Shown here: positions 33,241 through 41,371 of the stretch, in pieces
How positions within the stretch are numbered: position 1 is the stretch's first letter
How the letters are laid out: each line of letters begins with the position of its first letter
From: Aggregatilinea lenta
Lineage (GTDB): Bacteria; Chloroflexota; Anaerolineae; Aggregatilineales; Aggregatilineaceae
DNA: 64,000 bases
Direction: 5' to 3'
NCBI RefSeq assembly: GCF_003569045.1
Contig: NZ_BFCB01000002.1
Coordinates: 868,001 to 932,000 of the forward strand
Made by a program: the position numbers and the translations under genes
The notes under the pieces: generated by a model
Database searches by the model: none
What the model was told of the DNA's origin: nothing
The model's input: the letters and a program-made list of their open reading frames with translations, nothing else

Positions 33241-33422
33241 CTAGCGCAAGGCCCCGCACGTTTCACGCGGGGATACGAGGTGGCGGTTGCTCACCGTGGG
33301 GTGAGACTAACCCCGCCAGGGAAACCTGTGCCGGGGGAAAATCGAGGTATCTGCGGATGCCGCCAGGGCGCACACCATCGCCCTCGTCAGTTCCCTCCCA
33401 ACTGAAGCCGCGTCACAAAGAC
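33241..33422 (+). ncRNA. glmS ribozyme: glmS ribozyme (glucosamine-6-phosphate-responsive self-cleaving leader)
   Basis: It lies 160 bases before glmS. Read against the known glmS ribozyme, the parts come in order: cleavage site A33243/G33244 in TAGCGC; P1 hairpin CCCCGC...GCGGGG (about 33252-33272); the conserved ACGAGGTGGCGGTT; ATCGAGGTATCTGCGGATG (33341-33359) matching the core AUCGA...GGCGGAUG; then CCGCC closing P2 with GGCGG; a downstream hairpin AGGGCG...CGCCCT; CAGTT...AACTG; and ACAAAG. Pairings covary: CGCA after the cut site pairs with TGCG in the core, where Firmicutes have CGCC with GGCG. A segment of about 50 bases is inserted in the P2 loop. In known examples, bound glucosamine-6-phosphate triggers cleavage and lowers GlmS. 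Identification is from memory of the consensus, not a search. Confidence 0.85.
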
Positions 33423-33583
33423 CCCAGGCAACTGCGGCCCAGAACCACGCGGCAGTGGTGATCTTCCAAACATCCGACAACCGAATGCTATCTACGCGAC
33501 GACCGGTCTGCGCGCACGCCTGCGCCTGTCACGGCTGCCTGCGCACACCCGGATCGCCGCGTTTCCCTGGGAGGGACTCTATT

Positions 33584-35431
<1,848 letters not shown>

Positions 35432-35469
35432 GGCGGGGATCCACCGTCCCGCGCACGGCAGAGGCACAC

Positions 35470-35513
35470 ACACGGGCCGCCCGGAGATTACACACGTTCC
35501 GGGCGGCCTGTGT
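35470..35513. terminator. Long perfect-stem hairpin between glmS and the AT-rich gene
   Basis: A 16-base stem (ACACGGGCCGCCCGGA with TCCGGGCGGCCTGTGT, one G-T pair) with a 12-base loop. No T-run on either side. It separates convergent genes and probably ends transcripts from both. Confidence 0.6.
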
Positions 35514-35530
35514 ACTGACGAATCAAAGCA

Positions 35531-37330
35531 TCACAAGATAGCGTTTACGGTTGGATCTCCATCAGGAAATGCAAGCTGGATAGTGTCCTCAAAAACCTTA
35601 TCCGCATTAACTCGAATATAGTCACTTCGTACCAGTTTCGAAGCGTAAAATGACTCGGAAAGATACTCACCAAGTGACATCATTCGACCACTATAAATCA
35701 TATTGACGTAGTCGCGCAGCAGCGCTGTCAAACGAAAATTCCGGATTGAGGATTCTAGGATTTCCAAATCCCCAATAGTCATAAGAATCAAAGGTGCCAC
35801 CCGAAATCGTCCTATCACCATATCAGCAGTATCACGCCGTACAGGTGGGGCTAATCTATCTTGAAACTCCCTCAAAAAGAACTCTTGATAGAATGACATT
35901 CCAAGTATTACATCATGCACTAGGAGAACAGGAAACACACGCTGAACTTTAGAGATATTCTGTGGCCTAGAAGAATTTTGCTCAAGGGGTATCCTTTTTC
36001 TCGATTCAATGTCCTTGATTGCTCTCGCTAACTGCGCAATACCTATACCATATCTTTCACGTAAATGGGTGATATAGACCTGATGATCTGGATGTAAAAC
36101 ATACTCATCCTTTATCAGTTTGGCTTTCATCTCGATCAAAATAAGCGTATCGATGCTGTTTAGGCTCGCATCAATAATTTCTTCTCGTCTGCCCTTCTTT
36201 ACGAAAAATTGCATAGGAACGGTGAGCCCACTATACAAACTGTCAGATTCGAGATACATATGCTTCAAAATGTCGCCTGCATACTTCCCGAATGCCTTTC
36301 CGAATCTATCAAATATCTTGCCGTTTTCATGTGACGACACACCCTTCAGGATGCAAAAGAGCGGACCGACCGCCGCTCGTTCAATAAAAAAGGTTGGATC
36401 CATAACACCAAATCGACTATCAACACGAAGAATCGGTCTTTGACGTATACACGAATAATTGAACGGCGGTGCCGTCGACGGATCTGAATCCCAGACTTTA
36501 GACCAGAGGTTTTCTTTTAGGTTTTCAGCCGTTTGCGCTTCAAGTTCAAAGTACTTGTCAAAGATGGGTTTCATGTGTGGAGCATGAACAAGATGGGTTT
36601 CTGGGTCAAAAAGATGAATGATATCGACCACAGGTGTTTGTTCGATATAGGAAGTGCTCCAATAATGCACAAACAGTAGCAATATACATGCATAATATTC
36701 GTTGATCGTTAAGCCTGTCTTAGAGATAAATTCTTCAGCAAAGACTGGGTATAACTCAGACATAGCTTCAAATATCTGTTTTCCGCGTCCCAATGAAACA
36801 ACAGGATCGTATCTTAGGGACGTATCCGCTGCTCCTTGGCGCATTACACCTAGAATCCGCAGTCGTGCATCTATGGTATGGTCAAACTCGGTGAACCTTC
36901 GCCCTTTGTCAGTAATGCGATCTGACCATAAGCTACTAGCTATCAATAACGCTTTGCCAAATTTTTCCCTGGTGACATCATCAGTGATGTCGTGGTTGGT
37001 AACGGCACGATCACCGCAATAGAGACTTGCCCAGCGCATTAGTTCAAGTAACTGCCCTCGATGGACAAAATGCACTCGATCAGCTCCATGTTCATTGATG
37101 AAGCGAATAGCATTGGTTCGCGCATCGGCAGCGAAAAATGCTTGCACAAAAGATGCTTGAAATTGGCGATTGTCAATTCTCATTGGGTGAGACACATGCA
37201 AATTCAGGTGGGAGCACCAGATCAATACTTGATCTCGGTTCAAATTCTGTAGCAGTGACCTAAATGTCGCATGATCATCTAGAGAATCGGGATAAATATC
37301 TCGAAGTGTAGGGAAAAGCTCGATCTTCAT
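35531..37330 (-). CDS. AT-rich unknown protein with PD-(D/E)xK nuclease-like motif
   Basis: 599 residues, no signal peptide or membrane helix. Base composition is plainly lower in GC than everything around it, suggesting transfer from another genome. The strong GAGGAGG ribosome site and intact frame argue it is working. I do not recognise the N-terminal 330 residues, which look helical. At about 340-405 the pattern FGKAFGKYAGDILKHMYLESD, then IIDASLNSID-TLILIEMKAK resembles the start and core of a restriction-endonuclease fold: an entry helix, Asp387 or Asp394, then Glu400-x-Lys402. The rest (RERYGIGIAQLARAIKDIE...) is helical. A defence or DNA-processing nuclease is inferred; there is no methyltransferase or partner of matching composition beside it. 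Confidence 0.72.
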   Translation of the reverse strand: MKIELFPTLRDIYPDSLDDHATFRSLLQNLNRDQVLIWCSHLNLHVSHPMRIDNRQFQASFVQAFFAADARTNAIRFINEHGADRVHFVHRGQLLELMRWASLYCGDRAVTNHDITDDVTREKFGKALLIASSLWSDRITDKGRRFTEFDHTIDARLRILGVMRQGAADTSLRYDPVVSLGRGKQIFEAMSELYPVFAEEFISKTGLTINEYYACILLLFVHYWSTSYIEQTPVVDIIHLFDPETHLVHAPHMKPIFDKYFELEAQTAENLKENLWSKVWDSDPSTAPPFNYSCIRQRPILRVDSRFGVMDPTFFIERAAVGPLFCILKGVSSHENGKIFDRFGKAFGKYAGDILKHMYLESDSLYSGLTVPMQFFVKKGRREEIIDASLNSIDTLILIEMKAKLIKDEYVLHPDHQVYITHLRERYGIGIAQLARAIKDIESRKRIPLEQNSSRPQNISKVQRVFPVLLVHDVILGMSFYQEFFLREFQDRLAPPVRRDTADMVIGRFRVAPLILMTIGDLEILESSIRNFRLTALLRDYVNMIYSGRMMSLGEYLSESFYASKLVRSDYIRVNADKVFEDTIQLAFPDGDPTVNAIL

Positions 37331-37429
37331 ATTATCTCCTCCTCTCGCTTACGATTAAGTGTAAGAGATAATACGAACTGATGAAAGTTGAGGGCATCAA
37401 GGAAATCAGGTGCGTATGAAGCTCTGTTC

Positions 37430-38257
37430 CTACCCCTTCCGCGCCACAATCCAGATCGAGTTATCGCCCACCATGCTGGCCTGCTCGACCGTGAAGTGCT
37501 TGCGCACGTGCAGGTCGATCGGCTTGGCGGCCTTGTCCGCGCGCAGATCGGCGGGCACGGTCGGGTCGAGCGCGAGGTAGAAGGTGTGCACGTGCGGCGA
37601 CGCGCCTTTGGCGTCCGCGTAGCTGTGCGTCCCGGCGCGCCAGCGCGTGCAGGTGTACGCGGGCAGATGCAGCACCAGCACGCCGCCCGGCTTCAGCTTG
37701 CGGTTGAGCAGTTGCAGCGTGCCGTCCAGCGCGGCGATGTGCTCCAGCGTGTGGCTGGAAAAAATATAGTCGAGCGAGCGGTTTTTGACCGCCTTGAGAT
37801 CCTGGTAGGCCACCGGACGCCCGAAGACATCCGTGTCGAGCCGGTCGCAGATCGGCACGTTCGGGCCGATCGGGCCGCGCGCCCCGCCGAAGTCCAGCCC
37901 TTCCCCGTCCCCGAACACCAGCGGGATCAGGAATTCGCTGTTCTCGTACACGCCCAGCCAGCGCCACGCGCCCAGCACTGCCGCGCGCTTGAAGTGCCGC
38001 CAGCGGTAGTTGCGCGTCATCCATTCGGCGCTGTGCAGGCCGTCCCTACCCAACACCAGATAGCGGGTCATCAGGTGGTTGTAGTCCGTCGAGTCGAGGA
38101 ATTCCCGCGTCAGGACGCGGCGGCGGAGCGACTCCGTACGGCGCTGCGCGATGGGGTTGCGCAGGGCCAGCGTGTGGACTTTGTCGACGAGACGGCCCGG
38201 CAGCCCGTTCAATGACGGCACGAAATCGTGCGCATTCGAAGTGGTTTCCATATACAT
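37430..38257 (-). CDS. Class I SAM-dependent methyltransferase-like protein
   Basis: 275 residues from the ATG at 38257, with GGGGG just upstream; the ATG at 38251 and a longer frame to 38344 are alternatives. The middle has a methyltransferase-type nucleotide-binding segment (LDFGGARGPIG). The post-motif YIFSSHTLEHIAALDGTLQLLNRKLKPGGVLVLHLPAY is the classic Methyltransf_11 region. The first 110 residues are basic and helical and may recognise the substrate. It resembles methyltransferases associated with glycan or surface polysaccharide loci, but the target cannot be stated. It is separated from the AT-rich gene by 99 bases and reads the same way. Confidence 0.82.
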   Translation of the reverse strand: MYMETTSNAHDFVPSLNGLPGRLVDKVHTLALRNPIAQRRTESLRRRVLTREFLDSTDYNHLMTRYLVLGRDGLHSAEWMTRNYRWRHFKRAAVLGAWRWLGVYENSEFLIPLVFGDGEGLDFGGARGPIGPNVPICDRLDTDVFGRPVAYQDLKAVKNRSLDYIFSSHTLEHIAALDGTLQLLNRKLKPGGVLVLHLPAYTCTRWRAGTHSYADAKGASPHVHTFYLALDPTVPADLRADKAAKPIDLHVRKHFTVEQASMVGDNSIWIVARKG

Positions 38258-38411
38258 TTGCCCCCGCCAGCCGGTGCGACGCGTGCACGGCCAGACTATG
38301 AAATTCGTAAAGAGATCGTAGTGGGTTGTGGGGCCGAGTGTCAACAGTACCGGGATAATGCGTCACGCGGGTCCAGGGCTGCTAAAGTCTGGGGGACACA
38401 AGGAGGCTCGC

Positions 38412-38915
38412 ATGCGTTGGATTGAACTCGAAAACGTGCGCCGCGACCGCATCGCGCCCGACTTTCGCCTGACCACGGCGGGCGGCGACACCGTCACCCG
38501 CACCCAGTACCGGCACAGGCGCATCCTGGCGCTGCTGTTCTGGCCCGATCTGGCGGCGGACGACGCGCAGGCCGTGCTGGCGGATCTCGCCGCGCGGGGC
38601 GACCAGCTCGATCTCGCGGCGACGGTCCCGTACGTGATCAGCGGCACAGCGGATGTAAACAGCCCGATCCCCGTGCTGGCCGATCCCGACGGGATGGCGC
38701 GCGCCGGCTACGCCGCCCTGTTCCCGGCGGACGAGCGCCCCGCCCTAGGCGCGCCGTTCGTCGTGCTGCTGGATCGCTTCGGCGGGCCCTATTACGGCGG
38801 CATCGGCCCGCTGGACCCGGCGACGACCGCCCAGGAGATCGAGGATCACATCTGGATCATCGCCTACGATTGCCCGGAGTGCGTCGTGCCGGAGTGGCCC
38901 GCGTCGAGCATGTGA
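38412..38915 (+). CDS. Thioredoxin-fold (AhpC/TSA-like) protein lacking the peroxidatic cysteine
   Basis: 167 residues. AAGGAGG lies 5 bases before the ATG. The N-terminus APDFRLTTAGGDTVTRTQYRHRRILALLFWPD follows the redoxin layout (APDF, then a strand). Where peroxiredoxins have TxxC or thioredoxins CxxC it reads WPDLAADDA, so the usual active-site Cys is missing. The later part, DPDGMARAGYAALFPADE...PFVVLLDRFGGPYYGG, fits the fold. The only two Cys are at the C-terminus in CPEC (DCPECVVPEWP). This may be a relocated redox or metal site, or the protein may be a non-catalytic scaffold. Confidence 0.8.
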   Translation: MRWIELENVRRDRIAPDFRLTTAGGDTVTRTQYRHRRILALLFWPDLAADDAQAVLADLAARGDQLDLAATVPYVISGTADVNSPIPVLADPDGMARAGYAALFPADERPALGAPFVVLLDRFGGPYYGGIGPLDPATTAQEIEDHIWIIAYDCPECVVPEWPASSM

Positions 38916-38929
38916 CGCAGAATGGTCAC

Positions 38930-38955
38930 CGTAGGGGCGGGGCTTGCTCTGCCGT
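38930..38955. repeat. Family-A hairpin repeat
   Basis: CCGTAGGGGCGGGGCTTGCT-CTGCC, a slightly decayed copy, just after the redoxin-like gene. Confidence 0.6.
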
Positions 38956-39018
38956 CCTGCACAATGCCCCGCAAAAGTGGGCATGCTGCGCCACAAAAGA
39001 TAAAATTCGCTTAACTCA

Positions 39019-39036
39019 GGTAAAATATAATTTACC
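39019..39036 (+). promoter_or_regulatory. Operator-like palindrome over a -10 box upstream of the phosphate transporter
   Basis: GGTAAA-ATATAA-TTTACC, six-base perfect arms, with a TATAAT (39026-39031) inside it. It lies 38 bases before the transporter ATG. A repressor bound here would block the -10. The surrounding 39000-39045 is AT-rich. No convincing -35 was seen. Confidence 0.6.
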
Positions 39037-39074
39037 TTTTATCCGTCGCGTCCGGCCCATGACCGGAGATGTGT

Positions 39075-40094
39075 ATGCCGTTCCCCGTTGCCCCATCCAT
39101 TTCGCTGCCGTCCATTCACGCCGTGCTGCTGGTCGCCATCGCGCTGCTGTTCGGCTTCACCAACGGCAAGAACGGCTCGGCGGGCATCGTCGCGCCTCTG
39201 ATCGCCACGCGCGCCCTCGGCTACCGCAGCGCGCTGCTGCTGGCCGCCCTGGCGGAAGCAGTCGGCCCGTTCCTGTTTGGCATTGCCGTGGCGCGGACCA
39301 TCGGGCAGGACCTGCTCGCGCCGTCCGCCATCACGCTGCCGGTCGTCTACGCGGCGCTGCTGGCCGCGACAACCTGGAACAGCTTCTCGATGGTGCTGAG
39401 CATCCCGACCAGCGCCTCGCACGCGCTGGCAGGCGGCATGATCGGCGCGGCCTGGATCGGCCACGGGGCCGACGCCATCCTCTCTGTCGGAGTGATCAAG
39501 ATCGTGGTGGCGCTGATGGTTTCGCCACTGCTGAGCATGATCGCGGGCTACGCCATGCTGCAAACGGTGATCTTCCTGGCGCATGGCGCATCCCCGCGCA
39601 TCAACCGCTCGTTCCGGCACGGGCAGATCCTCAGCGCGATTGCGCTGGCGCTGTCGTTCGGCAGCAACGACGGGCAAAAAATCATGGGCATGATCGTGCT
39701 TGGACTCGTCGCGGCGGGCGAATTGCCCGCCTTTTCGATGCCGCTGTGGGTCGTGGCGGCCAGCGCCGCGTCACTCTCTCTGGGCACGCTGGCGGCAAGT
39801 CGCGGTACGATTCAGACAGTAGGCCGCAAGTTCTTCCGGCTGCGCCCGGTGCACGGGTTCAGCGCACAGGCGTCGTCCGCGGCAGTGATCCTGGGTGCAG
39901 GGCTGCTGGGCGGTCCGGTCAGCACGTCGCACGTGGTCAGCTCCACGATCGTGGGCGCGGGCACCGCCGACCGCATGCAGATGGTGCGCTGGACGGTCGT
40001 CGAGCGCATCCTGTTCTCGTGGCTGGTCACCTTCCCCGCATCGGCGGCAGTCGGCATGGCGCTGCACACGCTTCTGCGCGGCATCCTCCCCTGA
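39075..40094 (+). CDS. Pit-family inorganic phosphate transporter
   Basis: 339 residues, about nine to ten hydrophobic segments, so an integral membrane protein. Family features are the duplicated signature: the second copy, ALSFGSNDGQKIMGMIVLGL, matches the usual GANDAQKxMG. The first copy is deviant, FGFTNGKNGSAGIVAPLIATRALGY, where most Pit proteins have N-D-G-A-N-D. PTSASHALAGGMIGAAW and PVSTSHVVSSTIVGAG are also typical. It imports phosphate, often as a metal complex, with protons or sodium. The start at 39075 is chosen because GGAG lies 6 bases upstream; ATG 39069 is too close. A very short ORF and a small membrane protein follow. Confidence 0.9.
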   Translation: MPFPVAPSISLPSIHAVLLVAIALLFGFTNGKNGSAGIVAPLIATRALGYRSALLLAALAEAVGPFLFGIAVARTIGQDLLAPSAITLPVVYAALLAATTWNSFSMVLSIPTSASHALAGGMIGAAWIGHGADAILSVGVIKIVVALMVSPLLSMIAGYAMLQTVIFLAHGASPRINRSFRHGQILSAIALALSFGSNDGQKIMGMIVLGLVAAGELPAFSMPLWVVAASAASLSLGTLAASRGTIQTVGRKFFRLRPVHGFSAQASSAAVILGAGLLGGPVSTSHVVSSTIVGAGTADRMQMVRWTVVERILFSWLVTFPASAAVGMALHTLLRGILP

Positions 40095-40192
40095 CTGGCC
40101 TCCGATCTGGCCATCTGGCTATTCCGCAAACGACCACCCGGACTACTCAAAGATGCGCCGGGTGCATCGTGTTCGTTGGTGAGGTGTTCAAT

Positions 40193-40249
40193 ATGATTAA
40201 GACCATCAACAACACACTCACAATGAGACAGTGGAGCCACCAACCATGA
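40193..40249 (+). CDS. Short leader ORF (18 residues) overlapping the next start codon
   Basis: ATG at 40193 with GAGGTG 6 bases upstream encodes 18 residues ending at TGA 40247-40249. That TGA overlaps the ATG of the next gene in the arrangement ATGA. The peptide is polar (MIKTINNTLTMRQW...). The good ribosome site and stop-start overlap suggest translational coupling to the downstream gene, whose own ribosome site is poor. It is too short to judge by codon use. Confidence 0.5.
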   Translation: MIKTINNTLTMRQWSHQP

Positions 40250-40446
40250 CAGGCCTGACCGCCTTCTTCCTTCTTTCGACCACCCTGCTCGCCGTGCTGG
40301 GATTTGGCGTCATCGCCGGGCTGGCAGCCGTATTTGTGAAGTTCACGACCGTCATTTTCGGGCTGCTGACGGTGCTCTCGCTGGCGTTTGGCCGCGCGGA
40401 ACCACGCAAACAGGATATCGCCGCGCCCGTCAAACAGCGCGCGTAA
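40246..40446 (+). CDS. Small membrane protein
   Basis: 66 residues. One or two hydrophobic segments span about 3-48 (TAFFLLSTTLLAVLGFGVIAGLAAVFVKFTTVIFGLLTVLSLAFG), followed by a charged C-terminus (RAEPRKQDIAAPVKQRA). No family recognised. Its start overlaps the stop of an 18-codon ORF, so translation is probably coupled. It may relate to the phosphate transporter upstream, but the 150-base gap leaves this open. Confidence 0.6.
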   Translation: MTGLTAFFLLSTTLLAVLGFGVIAGLAAVFVKFTTVIFGLLTVLSLAFGRAEPRKQDIAAPVKQRA

Positions 40447-40471
40447 TCCGGACCACAACACCCCTGGACCT

Positions 40472-40500
40472 AAAATCGCCCGGCCACAATTGGTCGGGCG
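40472..40500 (-). terminator. Rho-independent terminator of the merR-monooxygenase unit
   Basis: Minus strand CGCCCGACC, six-base loop, GGCCGGGCG, then ATTTTA. Stem of nine pairs including one G-T, 22 bases past the stop at 40523. Confidence 0.85.
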
Positions 40501-40522
40501 TTCGCGTCTGCGCTAAGACCGC

Positions 40523-40834
40523 TCAGCCTTCCTCGGCGGAAACCACCTCGTAGTGCTGCACGGTCGGCTCGAACTCCAGCAGGAAACCAGCGTCTTCGGG
40601 GTAATACTTCGCGCGGCGGATGTCCTCTCCCGCGAACGCCGCGACCGCCTCGTACGAGTCCCAGAACGTCAGCGTGATGAAGTGCGCCGCGTCCGCACGG
40701 ACGTCGCGCAGCAGGTGCACGCCGCGATTGCCCGGCACGGACTGGTAGTCGGGGATGGCCCGCGCCTTCAGAAACGCGAAGTACGCGTCGGCCTGCTCGA
40801 CGGCGGTCCGGCCATGCCAGATGCGGGCGATCAC
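40523..40834 (-). CDS. Antibiotic-biosynthesis-monooxygenase-fold (ABM) protein
   Basis: 103 residues starting at a GTG that overlaps the merR stop codon (GTGA); AGGAGAAG lies upstream inside merR. A single small dimeric ferredoxin-like domain is expected: VIARIWHGRTAVEQADAYFAFLKARAIPDYQSVPGNRGVHLLRDVRADAAHFITLTFWDSYEAVAAFAGEDIRRAKYYPED. The pattern WxxYEAVxAFxGEDI fits ABM/heme-degrading-like stress proteins. Function varies in this family, from quinone oxidation to heme cleavage or none known. It is the second gene of an operon with the MerR regulator and is probably controlled by it. Confidence 0.87.
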   Translation of the reverse strand: MIARIWHGRTAVEQADAYFAFLKARAIPDYQSVPGNRGVHLLRDVRADAAHFITLTFWDSYEAVAAFAGEDIRRAKYYPEDAGFLLEFEPTVQHYEVVSAEEG

Positions 40835-41244
40835 CGCACCTTCTCCTGATCCTGCGCGGCCCGCCGCATGGCTTGCTCGCTGGCTCCGATCTCCTTGTAG
40901 TGGCTGATCTTCATGTCGAGCACGGTCAGGTAGTCGGTCAGTTCCTGCACCCGCTGCATAACGCGCGCGCGGTGGCGCTCCAGCAGCTTGCGCCGCTCCT
41001 CGACCGTTTGATCGCCCTGCCACAGCAGCCCGGCGTAGGACTGCATCTCGCGGATCGGCATGCCGGTGGCGCGCAGCCGCTTGAGGAACTCGACCCAACC
41101 GACGTCACCATCCGAATAGCGCCGGTGGCCGCTCGACGCACGGTCGACCGGCTGGATCAACCCGATACGCTCGTAGTAGCGCAGGGTGTGCGCCGTCAGG
41201 CCGGTGCGCTCGGCCATTTCCTGAATCGTCAGAGTTTCTTCCAT
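40831..41244 (-). CDS. MerR-family transcriptional regulator
   Basis: 137 residues from the ATG at 41244, with AAGGAG upstream; a longer frame to 41349 runs into the promoter and is rejected. The N-terminal winged-helix domain reads LTIQEMAERTGLTAHTLRYYERIGLIQPVDRASSGHRRYSDGDVGWVEFLKRLRATGMPIREMQSYAGL, the standard MerR pattern. A coiled-coil dimerisation helix follows (about 75-120, ERRKLLERHRARVMQRVQELTDYLTVLDMKISHYKE). There are no Cys in the effector region, so it is unlikely to sense metals by thiols; it resembles the NolA/YyaN-type group. The operator upstream has the 19-bp spacing typical of MerR-controlled promoters, so autoregulation is inferred. Confidence 0.95.
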   Translation of the reverse strand: MEETLTIQEMAERTGLTAHTLRYYERIGLIQPVDRASSGHRRYSDGDVGWVEFLKRLRATGMPIREMQSYAGLLWQGDQTVEERRKLLERHRARVMQRVQELTDYLTVLDMKISHYKEIGASEQAMRRAAQDQEKVR

Positions 41245-41269
41245 GTTCAACGCTCCTTGGTCCGTCCAC

Positions 41270-41300
41270 AGTGTACACCCCGTCACGCCGCGCGCGTCAA
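41270..41300 (-). promoter_or_regulatory. Second candidate promoter of merR, also with 19-bp spacing
   Basis: Minus strand TTGACG, 19-base spacer, TACACT, between the main MerR operator and the merR ATG. It has no clear palindrome in its spacer. It may be a weaker or MerR-independent start. Confidence 0.4.
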
Positions 41301-41340
41301 GCACCCCTGTGGCGCTGGTGCGGCGGTTCCCCCAGTTGAC

Positions 41341-41371
41341 AGCATACAACTTAGAGCGCGCTCCAAGTCAA
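41341..41371 (-). promoter_or_regulatory. MerR-type promoter/operator upstream of merR
   Basis: Minus strand TTGACT (41366-41371), a 19-base spacer and TATGCT (41341-41346). The spacer region holds the near-perfect 20-base palindrome ACTT-GGAGCGCGCTCT-AAGT (41349-41368). MerR activators twist just such over-long spacers to bring the -35 and -10 into register. This is the clearest regulatory site in the window. Confidence 0.88.

Noticed and set aside
36120-36443. Plus-strand frame inside the AT-rich gene
   Set aside because: The minus-strand frame is 599 codons long with a strong ribosome site; the opposite frame has none.
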